A stretch of DNA of 45,435 nucleotides from DASQPR01 sp035263025 (GCA_035263025.1 DATFRR010000059.1:1-45435), one strand, 5' to 3'. Positions 7,706 to 16,248 are shown, counted from the first letter of the stretch. Notes: generated by a model not told the origin, from the letters alone. A program made the numbers and translations.

Positions 7706-8920
7706 GTGTCCGCGAATGGCTCGCCCGCTCGGCCGCAGCTCATGCGGGCCATGAACGAGCAGCTGCTGCTCGAGCACATCCGGTCGGCCGACGGCGTCTC
7801 CCGCGCGGAGCTCGCACGGATCTCCGGCCTCGCCAAGAACACGGTGTCTTTCGCGCTGGCAAACCTCGAACGCGCGAACCTGGTGCGGCCGTCCGGGGTG
7901 CGGACCGGCATGCCCGGGCCGGCTGCGGTGCTCTACGAAGTGCGGCCGGAGGCGGGCTTCGTGCTCGGCCTGGACGTCGGCGGTCAGTTCCTCCGCGGCG
8001 CGGTCGCGGACGTGAGCGGTGCAGTGCGGTCCCGGTCATCCGTGAAGACCCAGGGGAGTACCGGGCATGCGCGCGTGACGGAGTTGATAGCGCTCGCCGA
8101 GTCGCTTGCGAACGCCGCCGGCATCGCGATGTCAGACATTACGCAGACCGTGCTCGGCAGCCCGGGCGTGTACGACCCACGGCGCGATCATCTTGCCTTT
8201 GCCGGCGGACTGCCCGGATGGGAGAAGCCGGCGGTGCTCGCCGAGCTGCGCAGGTTCCTCGGTCCGACCCTGATGATCGAGAACGACGTGGACGCCGCCG
8301 CGCTCGCCGAACAGGCACACGGGCACGGCAACGGCGTCGACAGCTTCGTGTTCGTGTCCATCGGCACCGGCATCGGGATGGGCGTCGTGCTCGACGGTCG
8401 CCTGCATCGTGGCCGGCACGGCGCGGCGGGCGAGATCGGGTTCCTGCCGCTGCATACCGATGCCGCCGCGGACGACGCACGCGATGCCCGCCGACGCGGC
8501 AGCCTCGAGGCGGCGGCGTCGGCCGCCGGCGTGGTCCGGGCAGCGCGCCGCGCGGGTGCGACCGGCCGTGTGTCGGCACAGCAGGTGTTCGCCGCCGCCG
8601 CCCGCGGCGAGTCGTGGGCGGAGCGTGTCGTCGCCGAGGAGGCGCAGCTGATCGCACGCGCCATCTGTGCGGTGGTCACCGTGATCGATCCAGAATTGGT
8701 AGTGCTCGGCGGCGGCATCGGACGGGCCGCGGGCTTCGTCGACGCGGTGGCAGTCGACCTGCGGCGGCTCGCTCCGGTGACACCCGAGCTGAAGGTCAGC
8801 GCGCTGGGCGCGGACGCGGTGGTGGATGGCTGCCTGGCCGCCGGGCTGGAACGCGCGTGGGTGATCGTGACCGCCGGCATTCCCACCGCGGCCGCGTCGG
8901 AGGCGTCCGCCTCCGCGTAG
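7706..8920 (+). CDS. ROK-family transcriptional repressor (NagC/XylR type)
   Basis: A protein of 404 residues. The N-terminal winged helix-turn-helix (about 22-60) reads GVSRAELARISGLAKNTVSF. The ROK sugar-binding domain follows, with GLDVGG near 88-93, a GTGIGMGV phosphate-type loop and GGGIG near the C-terminus. The GTG start at 7706 follows AAGGAGGA at good spacing; an in-frame ATG at 7673 lacks a ribosome site. It is divergent from the oligosaccharide operon, which it probably represses until a sugar inducer binds. Oddly, the zinc motif of the family (GH, then CxCGxxGCxE) is absent. The equivalent segment reads GEIGFLPL and later ARRRGSLEAAAS, with no cysteines. Confidence 0.9.
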   Translation: MSANGSPARPQLMRAMNEQLLLEHIRSADGVSRAELARISGLAKNTVSFALANLERANLVRPSGVRTGMPGPAAVLYEVRPEAGFVLGLDVGGQFLRGAVADVSGAVRSRSSVKTQGSTGHARVTELIALAESLANAAGIAMSDITQTVLGSPGVYDPRRDHLAFAGGLPGWEKPAVLAELRRFLGPTLMIENDVDAAALAEQAHGHGNGVDSFVFVSIGTGIGMGVVLDGRLHRGRHGAAGEIGFLPLHTDAAADDARDARRRGSLEAAASAAGVVRAARRAGATGRVSAQQVFAAAARGESWAERVVAEEAQLIARAICAVVTVIDPELVVLGGGIGRAAGFVDAVAVDLRRLAPVTPELKVSALGADAVVDGCLAAGLERAWVIVTAGIPTAAASEASASA

Positions 8921-9053
8921 GTGCTGCATGGTTCAGGGGTACGAGTGCTGTAGCCGTTTTGCCATGCGCAACGTGAGCAGTGCGTTACCGTCTGTGCATA
9001 GCCGGCCGAGATGATCTCGTTTGGCCGGTCGCCCCGGAAGGGGGTCGGTTGAG

Positions 9054-9659
9054 ATGGTGGATACCCGTACATCCGGCGCGGATAGTGCCGCGGCCGCTCT
9101 GTCGCCCATGGAAGCGGCGGCCCGGAAGGGTTGGATGTGGTTGGTAGCGCTTGGCGCTGCCTCAATCATCCTGGGCGTCATCGTGCTGGCGTGGCCGCAC
9201 GAGACGTTGCGCGTAGTCGGCGTTCTGTTCGGCATTTTCCTGCTGATCAGCGGCGTGATCGAGATATTCGTCGCGTTCGCGCCGGAGATCCGTACGTCGA
9301 CCCGGGTGCTGAGCGTGTTGACCGGTGTGTTGTCGATCGTGCTCGGTCTGATCTCCTTCCGCAGCGCCGCCGAGTCGATCTTGCTGCTCGCGCTGTGGAT
9401 CGGCTTCAGCTGGCTGTTCACCGGGATTACGCGGGCGGTGGCCGCCGGCTCGGCGCCGTACCTGCCCTACCGGGGCTGGCAGATCTTCGGCGGCGTGCTA
9501 CTCGCGATCGCGGGCATCGTGGTCATCGTGTCACCGCTCGCGTCGCTGGGGGCGCTGACCCTGCTTGCCGGCATCTGGCTGGTGGTGCTCGGCGTGTGGC
9601 AGGTCATCGAGGCATTCGTGCTACACCGGCATCTTCGCGGGATGGTGGCCACCGCCTGA
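9054..9659 (+). CDS. DUF308 (HdeD-like) integral membrane protein
   Basis: A protein of 201 residues with six predicted membrane segments arranged as hairpins after a 25-residue cytoplasmic N-terminus. Typical DUF308 features are seen: GWMWLVALGAASIILGVIVL, a W-P pair after the first helix, and repeated GxxxxxxG helix patterns such as GVLSIVLGLISF. The family includes HdeD, linked to acid stress in enterobacteria, but its biochemical role is unknown. The ATG at 9054 was chosen because it sits just after a purine-rich stretch; a TTG at 9021 would add 11 residues. It is monocistronic as far as can be seen. Confidence 0.85.
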   Translation: MVDTRTSGADSAAAALSPMEAAARKGWMWLVALGAASIILGVIVLAWPHETLRVVGVLFGIFLLISGVIEIFVAFAPEIRTSTRVLSVLTGVLSIVLGLISFRSAAESILLLALWIGFSWLFTGITRAVAAGSAPYLPYRGWQIFGGVLLAIAGIVVIVSPLASLGALTLLAGIWLVVLGVWQVIEAFVLHRHLRGMVATA

Positions 9660-9879
9660 CCGTGGGCGGTCTGGCACGCGCGGCTCGGACGGCCCGCGCG
9701 GCGTGGCTCGCTGCCCGTGGCGCGCGCCGTTTGGCCGGCCGCGCGGCGACTTGGTGAACGGTTCCCGGTTCCGGCCCCGTCCGGCGGCCAGCCGCGTAGC
9801 GTTCCGGTGATGTCATCGGCGGCCGCGCGGCCGGAGTCTCTGACCGTGCGAGTTCGTCACGGAGAGTGGGGGAGCGACG

Positions 9880-10131
9880 ATGGCACGTGGATCCTCGTCG
9901 GGACGGCCCGGCGACTGGGATGACGAAGACCTGCTCGGTGGTCCGGATGTGGCGTCCGCCGACGAATTCGGCGGACCGGACGCGGCACGAGAAGACGTGT
10001 ACGGCGGACCGGACACGGCATTGTCCGAGGACGAGTTCGGCGACGAAGAGTCGATCGACGAAGATCTGCTCGGCGGCCCAGATGCCGACGAGGACGTGCT
10101 CGGGAACCCGCGGCAGCAACGGCGACGCTGA
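9880..10131 (+). CDS. Small acidic repeat protein, unknown function
   Basis: A protein of 83 residues with a GGGGGAG ribosome site seven bases before the ATG and consistently G/C third positions. It is very acidic apart from a basic end (RQQRRR). A short motif built on an acidic cluster plus GGPD recurs: DEDLLGGPD, DEFGGPD, EDVYGGPD, IDEDLLGGPD, then DEDVLGNP. No membrane segment, signal peptide or cysteine is present, so it is probably a disordered cytoplasmic protein. I do not recognise a family. The 220 bases before it (9660-9879) show no gene. Confidence 0.7.
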   Translation: MARGSSSGRPGDWDDEDLLGGPDVASADEFGGPDAAREDVYGGPDTALSEDEFGDEESIDEDLLGGPDADEDVLGNPRQQRRR

Positions 10132-10293
10132 CCGGCGGCCTACTGCGTCGCGTGCGCCAGCGCGGCCGCGAGAATCGCCGCACCGCTCATGTCGAGCGCC
10201 GGCTCGCTGGACTGCAGGACCGCACGTCGTCGACATATCGGCTGCCATGCCCAGTGAACGGCTTGTACCGGTCGACACCGTCGGCTGGGCATT

Positions 10294-10683
10294 TCACCGT
10301 GCCGTCCCGTCGACCGCCGTGGCGTGTTGGTGACTGGCCATGACGTGGCGATCGAGGTCGGCCGGGGATTCCTCCAGCACGCGGAGCCGGCGGACGGTGA
10401 GCTCGTCGACCTCGAACTCGCGGATCCGCACCTGCCGGATCGCGAGGCGCCCGATCGCCATCGCACCGATGGCCACCGCGCCGACCGCGATCGCGCCAAC
10501 CGCCAACGCGCCGAGCGCGAAGGAACCCAGCGCCGCGGTACCGGTCGCCACCGCACCGGTCGCGCGAGCGCCCGTTGACTCGGTAGCCGGCCACTCGACG
10601 GCCGCATGGCGGCGGCGAAGTGCCTCGGCGGGCCTGCGTTGCCGATTGCCGCGTTGCGTCGCGGTACGTCCGGATGCGGTCAC
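10294..10683 (-). CDS. Five-residue-periodic repeat protein (pentapeptide-like), unknown function
   Basis: A protein of 129 residues. From about residue 42 a strict period of five runs for at least ten turns: (L/I/V/M/F)-A-(V/I)-G-A, as in ALAVGAIAVGAVAIGAMAIG. It then changes to charged versions of the same register (QVRIREFEVDELTVRRLRV). The pattern fits a small right-handed beta-helix of the pentapeptide-repeat kind rather than a membrane helix, though the Ala/Gly-rich half could be taken for one. The GTG start at 10683 has AAGGA seven bases upstream. Similar uncharacterised proteins with a VDELxVRRLRV end occur in many bacteria. Its neighbours give no functional hint; 10132-10293 holds no convincing gene. 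Confidence 0.72.
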   Translation of the reverse strand: MTASGRTATQRGNRQRRPAEALRRRHAAVEWPATESTGARATGAVATGTAALGSFALGALAVGAIAVGAVAIGAMAIGRLAIRQVRIREFEVDELTVRRLRVLEESPADLDRHVMASHQHATAVDGTAR

Positions 10684-10767
10684 GTACCAATCCTTGCGTG
10701 ACCCGGCGCGGCGACCCGTACGTTCCCGCGAATTGCCGCGCGCCGCCGGTCTGTCGTTCGGGGCACG

Positions 10768-11967
10768 CTAGCGCGGGACGGCCGCGACCGCCTCGATCAG
10801 CCGTGCCACGTCGCTCGCGTCGGTGTAGAGCCCGATGCCCGCACGGACCCCACCGACGTCGGCAAGGCCGAGCACACGGGCGCACTCCGCCGCGTAGAAG
10901 TCGCCGGCCGGCGCGTTCACGCCGACCTCGGCAAGCGACTGGCTGACCTCCGACGACGCGATGCCGTCCACGGTGAACAGCACAGTGGGGGTACGGTGCG
11001 ACGCGCGGCTGTGGAACCGTACGCCGTCGATCTGCGCGAGTCCGTGCTCGAGCTTCCGCAGCAGCTCGGCCTCGTAGTCTTCGACGGCACGCATCGACGT
11101 CCGCACCGACTCGCGCCGTCCGGTGTCAGACGGCACCAGCCCAGCAATGAAGTCCACCGCGGCGGTCACGCCGGCCAGCAACTCGTAGGGCAGCGTGCCG
11201 AACTCGAAACGCTCCGGCACCTCGTCCGTGGCCGGCAGCAGCTTGTCCGGATGAATGGTCGCGAGCAACTCGGGTGCCGCCGCGAGCACGCCGAGGTGCG
11301 GACCACAAAACTTGTACGGCGAGCAGACGTACGCGTCGGCACCGAGCCGTACGACGTCGACGGGCGCGTGCGGCGTGAGGTGAACACCGTCGACATAGCA
11401 CAGTGCGCCCGCACGGTGTGCCGCCGCCGCGATCGCGGGTACGTCCGGTCGGGTACCAATCAGGTTCGATGCGCCCGTGACCGCGACGACGCGCGTGCGT
11501 TCGTCGATTGCCGCGGCGACCGCGTCGACGGCGAGCTCGCCGCTGTCCGGATCGAAGTCGACAATGTGTGCCGCCACGTCTCGTGCTTCGGCCGCCTGGA
11601 TCCACGGCCGCAGATTGGCGTCGTGGTCCAGACGCGTCACCACAACGTTGTCCCCACTGCGCCAGTCCTTGGCGAGCGCCCGCGAGAAGTCGTACGTCAG
11701 CTGGGTCATGCTCCGGCCGAACACGATGCCTTCCGGGTGGGCACCGAGCAGGTCGGCCATCGCCGCTCGCGCCTCGACGACGGCGCGCTCGGCGCGCCGC
11801 TCGGCGACGGTGACGTGTCCGCGGTTCGCGACGGCCGCCGTCAGCGTCGCGGCAACCGCCTGCGCAACCTCGGTGGGCACCTGTGAGCCGCCGGGGCCGT
11901 CGAAGTGTGCGGCACCCTCGCGCAGCGCCGGGAAGTGGGCGCGGACCGCGGCGACGTCGTACGACAT
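10768..11967 (-). CDS. Cysteine desulfurase-like class V aminotransferase (PLP-dependent)
   Basis: A protein of 399 residues with the class V aminotransferase fold. The PLP pocket shows TQLTYDFSRAL and RLDHDANLRPW, the cofactor aspartate Asp193 in YVDGVHLTPH, and the Schiff-base lysine Lys219 in SPYKFCGPHLG. The layout matches the uncharacterised cysteine desulfurase-like subfamily typified by Vibrio VC1184, not NifS/IscS. No active-site cysteine loop typical of IscS is obvious, so sulfur mobilisation is not proven. The ATG at 11967 has GAGGAG at good spacing. It is divergent from the VOC gene at 12175. Confidence 0.88.
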   Translation of the reverse strand: MSYDVAAVRAHFPALREGAAHFDGPGGSQVPTEVAQAVAATLTAAVANRGHVTVAERRAERAVVEARAAMADLLGAHPEGIVFGRSMTQLTYDFSRALAKDWRSGDNVVVTRLDHDANLRPWIQAAEARDVAAHIVDFDPDSGELAVDAVAAAIDERTRVVAVTGASNLIGTRPDVPAIAAAAHRAGALCYVDGVHLTPHAPVDVVRLGADAYVCSPYKFCGPHLGVLAAAPELLATIHPDKLLPATDEVPERFEFGTLPYELLAGVTAAVDFIAGLVPSDTGRRESVRTSMRAVEDYEAELLRKLEHGLAQIDGVRFHSRASHRTPTVLFTVDGIASSEVSQSLAEVGVNAPAGDFYAAECARVLGLADVGGVRAGIGLYTDASDVARLIEAVAAVPR

Positions 11968-12174
11968 GCGGGCTCCTCGTCGTTGTGGCGGCGCGACCGC
12001 GTATGCGTCGCCGGCTGTCGAACCGTACCCCGCGATACCGGTCGCGGTGCAACGACGCGACGTCGCTCGGACGCGGACGGAATCTCAGTCGACCGAGATC
12101 TGCTGACGGCCGGCGCCACGGGATACGATCCGGAAGGTCTGCGCCAGACAACTGAGTTGGAGAGGTATTCGGCC

Positions 12175-12687
12175 ATGCCAACCGAGTCGGAACTGGTGGA
12201 GCTCGAGGCCCGCAGGGCGGATTTGCGCGGCGCATATCTGCGTCCGCCTGCCGAACGCGAGTCGACCCCGGGCCGGGGAATCCACCACGCCGCACTGATT
12301 TGTTCGGATGTCGAACGGACGATCCAGTTCTACCAAGGATTGCTCGGGTTCCCGCTCGTGGAACTCGTGGAAAACCGTGACTACAAAGGTTCCTCGCACT
12401 TCTTCTTCGACCTCGGCAACCAGACGCTGCTCGGCTTCTTCGACTTTCCCGGCCTCGGTCTCCAGCCGGGGGTGGAATCGATCGGATCCGTGCAGCACAT
12501 CGCGATCTCGGTGCCGCGCGATCGCTGGGAGCAGCTGCGGACGCGACTCGACGAGGCCGGCGTCACCTACTTCGGTCCGGACCAGGGCATCGTGGAGTCG
12601 ATGTACTTCAAGGATCCGGATGGCATCCAGATCGAGTTGTTGAGCGATCCGCTGATGTATTTCGGCGGGCGACAGCTCGACGAGTAG
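12175..12687 (+). CDS. VOC-superfamily (glyoxalase/dioxygenase-like) protein
   Basis: A protein of 170 residues with two beta-alpha-beta-beta-beta modules after a 34-residue charged N-terminus. Probable metal ligands are His38 (GIHHAAL), His108 (SVQHIAIS) and Glu154 (IQIELL), the pattern of catalytically active VOC metalloenzymes. KDPDG before the last strand is a common VOC signature. The ATG at 12175 follows GGAGAGG. The reaction cannot be assigned; dioxygenase, epimerase or glyoxalase activities are all possible. The next gene (12798) encodes a mycothiol-linked DinB fold, 110 bases downstream on the same strand. Confidence 0.85.
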   Translation: MPTESELVELEARRADLRGAYLRPPAERESTPGRGIHHAALICSDVERTIQFYQGLLGFPLVELVENRDYKGSSHFFFDLGNQTLLGFFDFPGLGLQPGVESIGSVQHIAISVPRDRWEQLRTRLDEAGVTYFGPDQGIVESMYFKDPDGIQIELLSDPLMYFGGRQLDE

Positions 12688-12797
12688 CGGGGCGTGTCGC
12701 ATCAACCGATCGCGGTCGCGTTGTCACGGTCGGCCCTGGGGAGCCCGGAACCGAAGTCACATCACTCTTATCCCCCCACCAAGGAAGGCATACGGAC

Positions 12798-13616
12798 ATG
12801 AGTGAGTGGAATGCGATGACGTACGAGGGAAAGGACACCATCCTCCGCGTCGTACGCAACGAGGCCGCCCGCATGTATGCGATGGCCGACAAACCCGAGA
12901 TGTGGCATCAGCCCACCACGTCGTGCCCGGGATGGGAGACCCGCGACGTGGTCGCACACATCGTGGACACCGTCGAGGGCTACTTCCGCGCGTTCGACGC
13001 GGCGTATGGCCGTTCGGAAGGCAAGGCGCCGCACGGGCTCGTGGCCATGGCCGGCATGGTGGACCAGGGCGCGAAGGCGCTGCGCGACATTCCACAGGCT
13101 GAGCTGATGCAGCGGCTGCGCGATGACGTCCAGAAGTTGCAGGACATGCTCGCACCGATGACCGCGGACGAGTGGACCGGGTTCATGGTGACCCACCCCT
13201 ACATGGGGCCGGTGCCGGCGTTCTTCTACGCCGCCGGTCAACTGATGGATTTCGGCGTGCACTCGTGGGACATCCGGCAAGGCACGTCGCGCTCGCACGG
13301 CCTGGACGGGGACGCCGCCGACCTGCTCGTACCGTTCATGTTCGCGCTCTGGCAGGGCACCGTGAAGACGGACGAGATCAGTGAGCCGTTCACGGTCGGC
13401 ATCCGGGTCGGTGGCCGCAACGGCGGCGACTACCGGGTGACGTTGAGCAAGGACGGCATGGCGTACGAACCGGGCGACGTCGAGAGCCTGCCCGCGTATA
13501 TCGAGTTCGACGCCGGCAGCATGGTGCTCACCGCGTTCGGGCGCGGCAACTTCGGCACCATTCGCGGCGACTTCGACATGGGCGAGCGCTTCCTGAACTC
13601 GTTCTTCCGGATCTAG
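12798..13616 (+). CDS. Maleylpyruvate isomerase-like DinB/MDMPI-family enzyme
   Basis: A protein of 272 residues. The N-terminal DinB-like bundle carries the metal-site pattern of mycothiol-dependent maleylpyruvate isomerases: CPGWETRDVVAHIVD with His54, and MDFGVHSWDIR with Asp151 and His155. The C-terminal 90 residues form an SCP2/MDMPI_C-like domain (AYIEFDAGSMVLTAFGRG). The family uses mycothiol, the actinobacterial thiol, for isomerisation or transfer reactions, but many members have unknown substrates. The ATG at 12798 follows AAGGAAGG. It converges on the acyl-CoA ligase gene, with a shared hairpin at 13635-13669. Confidence 0.88.
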   Translation: MSEWNAMTYEGKDTILRVVRNEAARMYAMADKPEMWHQPTTSCPGWETRDVVAHIVDTVEGYFRAFDAAYGRSEGKAPHGLVAMAGMVDQGAKALRDIPQAELMQRLRDDVQKLQDMLAPMTADEWTGFMVTHPYMGPVPAFFYAAGQLMDFGVHSWDIRQGTSRSHGLDGDAADLLVPFMFALWQGTVKTDEISEPFTVGIRVGGRNGGDYRVTLSKDGMAYEPGDVESLPAYIEFDAGSMVLTAFGRGNFGTIRGDFDMGERFLNSFFRI

Positions 13617-13634
13617 TCGAGCATTCCGCCGAGG

Positions 13635-13669
13635 CCGGCACCGTCAATCTTTTCGATCGGCGGTGCCGG
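13635..13669. terminator. Candidate bidirectional terminator between convergent genes
   Basis: A perfect nine-base inverted repeat, CCGGCACCG (13635-13643) and CGGTGCCGG (13661-13669), with a 17-base loop containing TCTTTT. It lies 18 bases past the stop at 13616. The minus-strand ligase stop (13644-13646) sits inside the loop. No long U tract follows, as is common in high-GC actinobacteria. Confidence 0.6.
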
Positions 13670-15263
13670 ACTCGCGTGCGGTGCTGGACTGGCGTGCGGT
13701 GCTGGGCTGGGTTGTGGTGCTGGACTGGGTTGCGGCGTCCGCGTCGTATTCGCCGGCCGGGTGACCAGTGGGCAGCCGGTGCTTCGCGACGCGCGAGGTT
13801 GGCGTGCGTGGCAGCGCCTCGATCTGCTGCCAGAACCTCGGCACCTTGAACGCGGAGATGCGCTCCGCGGTCCACTTGCGCAACTCCTCGAAATCAAGTG
13901 TGGCGCCGGGTTCGGCGACCACGAACGCCTTCACCTCGTCCTCGGTGAGCTCCGACGCGACGCCGACGACCGCGACCTCGAGCACGTCGGGATGCGGCAG
14001 GATGGCGTCCTCGACCTCGGCCGGCGACAGGTTCAGGCCGCGACGTCGTAGCACTTCCTTGCGCCGCGCGACGAACGTGTACGTCCCGTCCGGGTTCGCG
14101 GTGACCAAGTCGCCGGTGTGCATCCAGCCGTCCACAATCGCCGCGGCCGTCTCGTCCGGCATCCCCCAGTAGCCGGGCGTTACGGTCGGGTTGCGCAGCA
14201 ACAGTTCGCCGGTCTCGCCGACACCGAGATCGCTGCCCGTCTCGTCGACGACGCGTGCCTCGTTGACCGTACCCAGGCTCGGGTGCTGGCGCGGCGACCC
14301 GAGCGTGCCGAACGGGCGGGTACCGTGCCGCCAGATCAGGCCGTACGGCGACTCGGACATCGCATACCCGCACACCACCCGCAGCCCGAAGCGCCGCTCG
14401 AACGCCTCCTGCCATTCGCGTTCCGGCGACGGTCCGGTGTAGCACAACCGCAACTCGGTGTCCGCGTCAGTCGGCCGCTCCGGCTGTCGCATCAGGATTT
14501 CCAGCATCGCGCCGATCGCGTTGAACTCGGTCGCACCATGACGCCGCGCGGAGCTCAGGAACCCGCTTGCCGAGAACCGTGGCAACAGGATCAGACCGGC
14601 ACCGCAGGCGAGCGAGCCGAGCACCGAATACGCCGGCGCGTTGATGTGGAACAGCGGCAGCGACGTCATGAGGCGGTCCGAGGCGGTGAGCTCCATCCAG
14701 TACGGGAATCCGACGCCGGCCATGCCGTACGCCCGATGCGTCTGCATGACGAGCTTGGACCGACCAGTCGTGCCGGAGGTCGGGATGAGCACCGCAAGAT
14801 CGTCCGGCGTCACGTCCACCGTCGGGCGCCACGAAGACCCGGCATCGGCGCGCCAGTCACCGACGAGCGAGTCGATGTCGATCGGACCGAGTTCGGGTAC
14901 GCCCGCCACGCCGGCCTCGTTCACCACCGGAATCACGGCGGGGTCCGTGATCAGCGCCCGTGGCTGGACCTGCGACACGAGTCCGGCGAACTCCTGCGGC
15001 GTGCCCGACGGATCGGTCGGCACCGTGACGGCGCCAAGCGACGCGAGCGCGAGCCACGTCAGCAGGTAGGGCGGGGTGGTCCGTGCGGTCATCACGACCA
15101 GGTCTTCCCGCCGTACCCCCGCTTCGCGAAGTTGATCGGCGATGGCGGCGACCTGGCCGGCCGTCCCAGCGAACGTCAACGCACCCTCGTCGGTCCGCAA
15201 CCACGTGCCGTCCGGATCGCGCTCCGCGGCCGCGACCACGAGCCCTGGAATCGTCTCGAGCAT
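13644..15263 (-). CDS. Acyl-CoA synthetase / AMP-dependent ligase (CaiC-like) with repeat tail
   Basis: A protein of 539 residues of the ANL adenylating family, which activates a carboxylic acid as the acyl-AMP and then forms the CoA thioester. Motifs are PTSGTTGRSK (161-170), CGYAMSES (298-305), GWMHTGDL (379-386), RRKEVLRRRGLNLSPAEVE (400-418) and LPRTPTSRVAK (484-494). The usual TGK near the end is TSR followed by VAK, as in CaiC-like members. After residue 506 the protein has an odd Ser/Thr-rich tail of six-residue repeats not expected in the family. The ATG at 15263 has only a weak ribosome site. The substrate is unknown. Confidence 0.88.
   Translation of the reverse strand: MLETIPGLVVAAAERDPDGTWLRTDEGALTFAGTAGQVAAIADQLREAGVRREDLVVMTARTTPPYLLTWLALASLGAVTVPTDPSGTPQEFAGLVSQVQPRALITDPAVIPVVNEAGVAGVPELGPIDIDSLVGDWRADAGSSWRPTVDVTPDDLAVLIPTSGTTGRSKLVMQTHRAYGMAGVGFPYWMELTASDRLMTSLPLFHINAPAYSVLGSLACGAGLILLPRFSASGFLSSARRHGATEFNAIGAMLEILMRQPERPTDADTELRLCYTGPSPEREWQEAFERRFGLRVVCGYAMSESPYGLIWRHGTRPFGTLGSPRQHPSLGTVNEARVVDETGSDLGVGETGELLLRNPTVTPGYWGMPDETAAAIVDGWMHTGDLVTANPDGTYTFVARRKEVLRRRGLNLSPAEVEDAILPHPDVLEVAVVGVASELTEDEVKAFVVAEPGATLDFEELRKWTAERISAFKVPRFWQQIEALPRTPTSRVAKHRLPTGHPAGEYDADAATQSSTTTQPSTARQSSTARESGTADRKD
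13668..13739. repeat. Four 18-bp tandem repeats encoding the ligase C-terminal tail
   Basis: Units at 13668-13685, 13686-13703, 13704-13721 and 13722-13739 are variants of GGACTGGCGTGCGGTGCT. They keep the reading frame and encode four six-residue repeats (TQSSTT, TQPSTA, RQSSTA, RESGTA). Because the unit is a multiple of three, expansion or loss would only lengthen or shorten the tail. Confidence 0.8.
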
Positions 15264-15423
15264 CGGCGCGGCCTGCTCAGGCGCGCGCCGGCGACGTGGC
15301 CGGTTGCTGGAGGCGTTCGTGGGCGCCGCGGACTAGCGTGTGTGGTCGCTGCATACGGCCAGTCTCGCGCCAGCCGTTGGGTCGGCCGACGCCGGGGGTG
15401 GCCGCCAACCGAAGGGAACGTCC

Positions 15424-16215
15424 ATGCCGACGCTTGCGTTGCCCGGCGCCGATCTCTACTACGAGATGGTCGGCGATGGTGCCCCGGTGGTGTTGGTGCA
15501 CGGTCTGGGGCTGGACACGCGGATGTGGGACGACCAGGTCGACGCGCTGCGGCCGATCTCGACCGTCATCCGCTACGACGCCCGGGGCTTCGGTCGTTCG
15601 CTTCGGCTCGACAATGTCACGGAATACACCAACTCGTCCGACCTGTGGGCGCTGCTCGACCACATCGCGGTGGACTCCGCTGTCCTCGTCGGGCTGTCGA
15701 TGGGCGGCGGCATCGTGCTCGAGGCCACTGTGGAGCGGCCGGAGCGGGTGCGAGCGATGGTCCTTCTCGACCCGTACCTGGACGGGGTGCCGTGGGACGA
15801 CGAGTCGGCGGCAGGCATGCGAGCGATCCGCGACGCGGTTCGGGAGGGCGGGCTGCCGGCGGCTAAGGCCGCGTGGCTGCGGCACGGATTCTTCGCGCCC
15901 GCGTTGCGACGCCCGGACTTGGCTCGACGCCTCGCGGCAATGACCGAGGACTATTCGGGCGTGCAGTGGACCGATCATGACCCACACGGCCCGCATCCGG
16001 AGGTCCGCGGCCGCCTGGCCACCATCACGGTGCCGACCACGGTGGTGGTCGGCGCGCTCGACGTGCCGTGCTTCCACGACATGGCCGACATTCTGGCCGC
16101 GGAGATCACCACGGCCCGCAAGATCGTCGTATCCGACGCCGGCCACATGGTGAACATGGAGGCGCCGGATGCCGTGAACGACATCGTGTGCCAGGTGGTT
16201 CGCGCCGCCGGGTGA
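15424..16215 (+). CDS. Alpha/beta-fold hydrolase
   Basis: A protein of 263 residues with a complete catalytic triad: Ser92 in the nucleophile elbow GLSMGGG, Asp213 in VGALDVPCF and His241 in DAGHMVNME. The oxyanion region VLVHGLGLDTRMWDDQ matches esterase, haloperoxidase and lactonase-type hydrolases such as 3-oxoadipate enol-lactonase-like proteins. The ATG at 15424 follows GAAGGGAAC. An upstream in-frame ATG (15340) would add an unrelated 28 residues. It is divergent from the acyl-CoA ligase. The substrate is not predictable. Confidence 0.88.
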   Translation: MPTLALPGADLYYEMVGDGAPVVLVHGLGLDTRMWDDQVDALRPISTVIRYDARGFGRSLRLDNVTEYTNSSDLWALLDHIAVDSAVLVGLSMGGGIVLEATVERPERVRAMVLLDPYLDGVPWDDESAAGMRAIRDAVREGGLPAAKAAWLRHGFFAPALRRPDLARRLAAMTEDYSGVQWTDHDPHGPHPEVRGRLATITVPTTVVVGALDVPCFHDMADILAAEITTARKIVVSDAGHMVNMEAPDAVNDIVCQVVRAAG

Positions 16216-16218
16216 TAT

Positions 16219-16248
16219 GCCACGGCCGGCTGCGGACGTCCGCGTGGC
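16219..16248. terminator. Possible stem-loop after hydrolase gene
   Basis: GCCACG (16219-16224) pairs with CGTGGC (16243-16248), and an inner CGGACGTCCG palindrome could extend or compete with it. It begins four bases after the stop. There is no U tract. Confidence 0.4.

Noticed and set aside
10140..10290. Possible gene end encoding ALDMSGAAILAAALAHATQ on the minus strand
   Set aside because: The segment looks protein-like but has no start codon or ribosome site that would give more than a 16-residue peptide; the longer frame is a shadow of the pentad-repeat gene.
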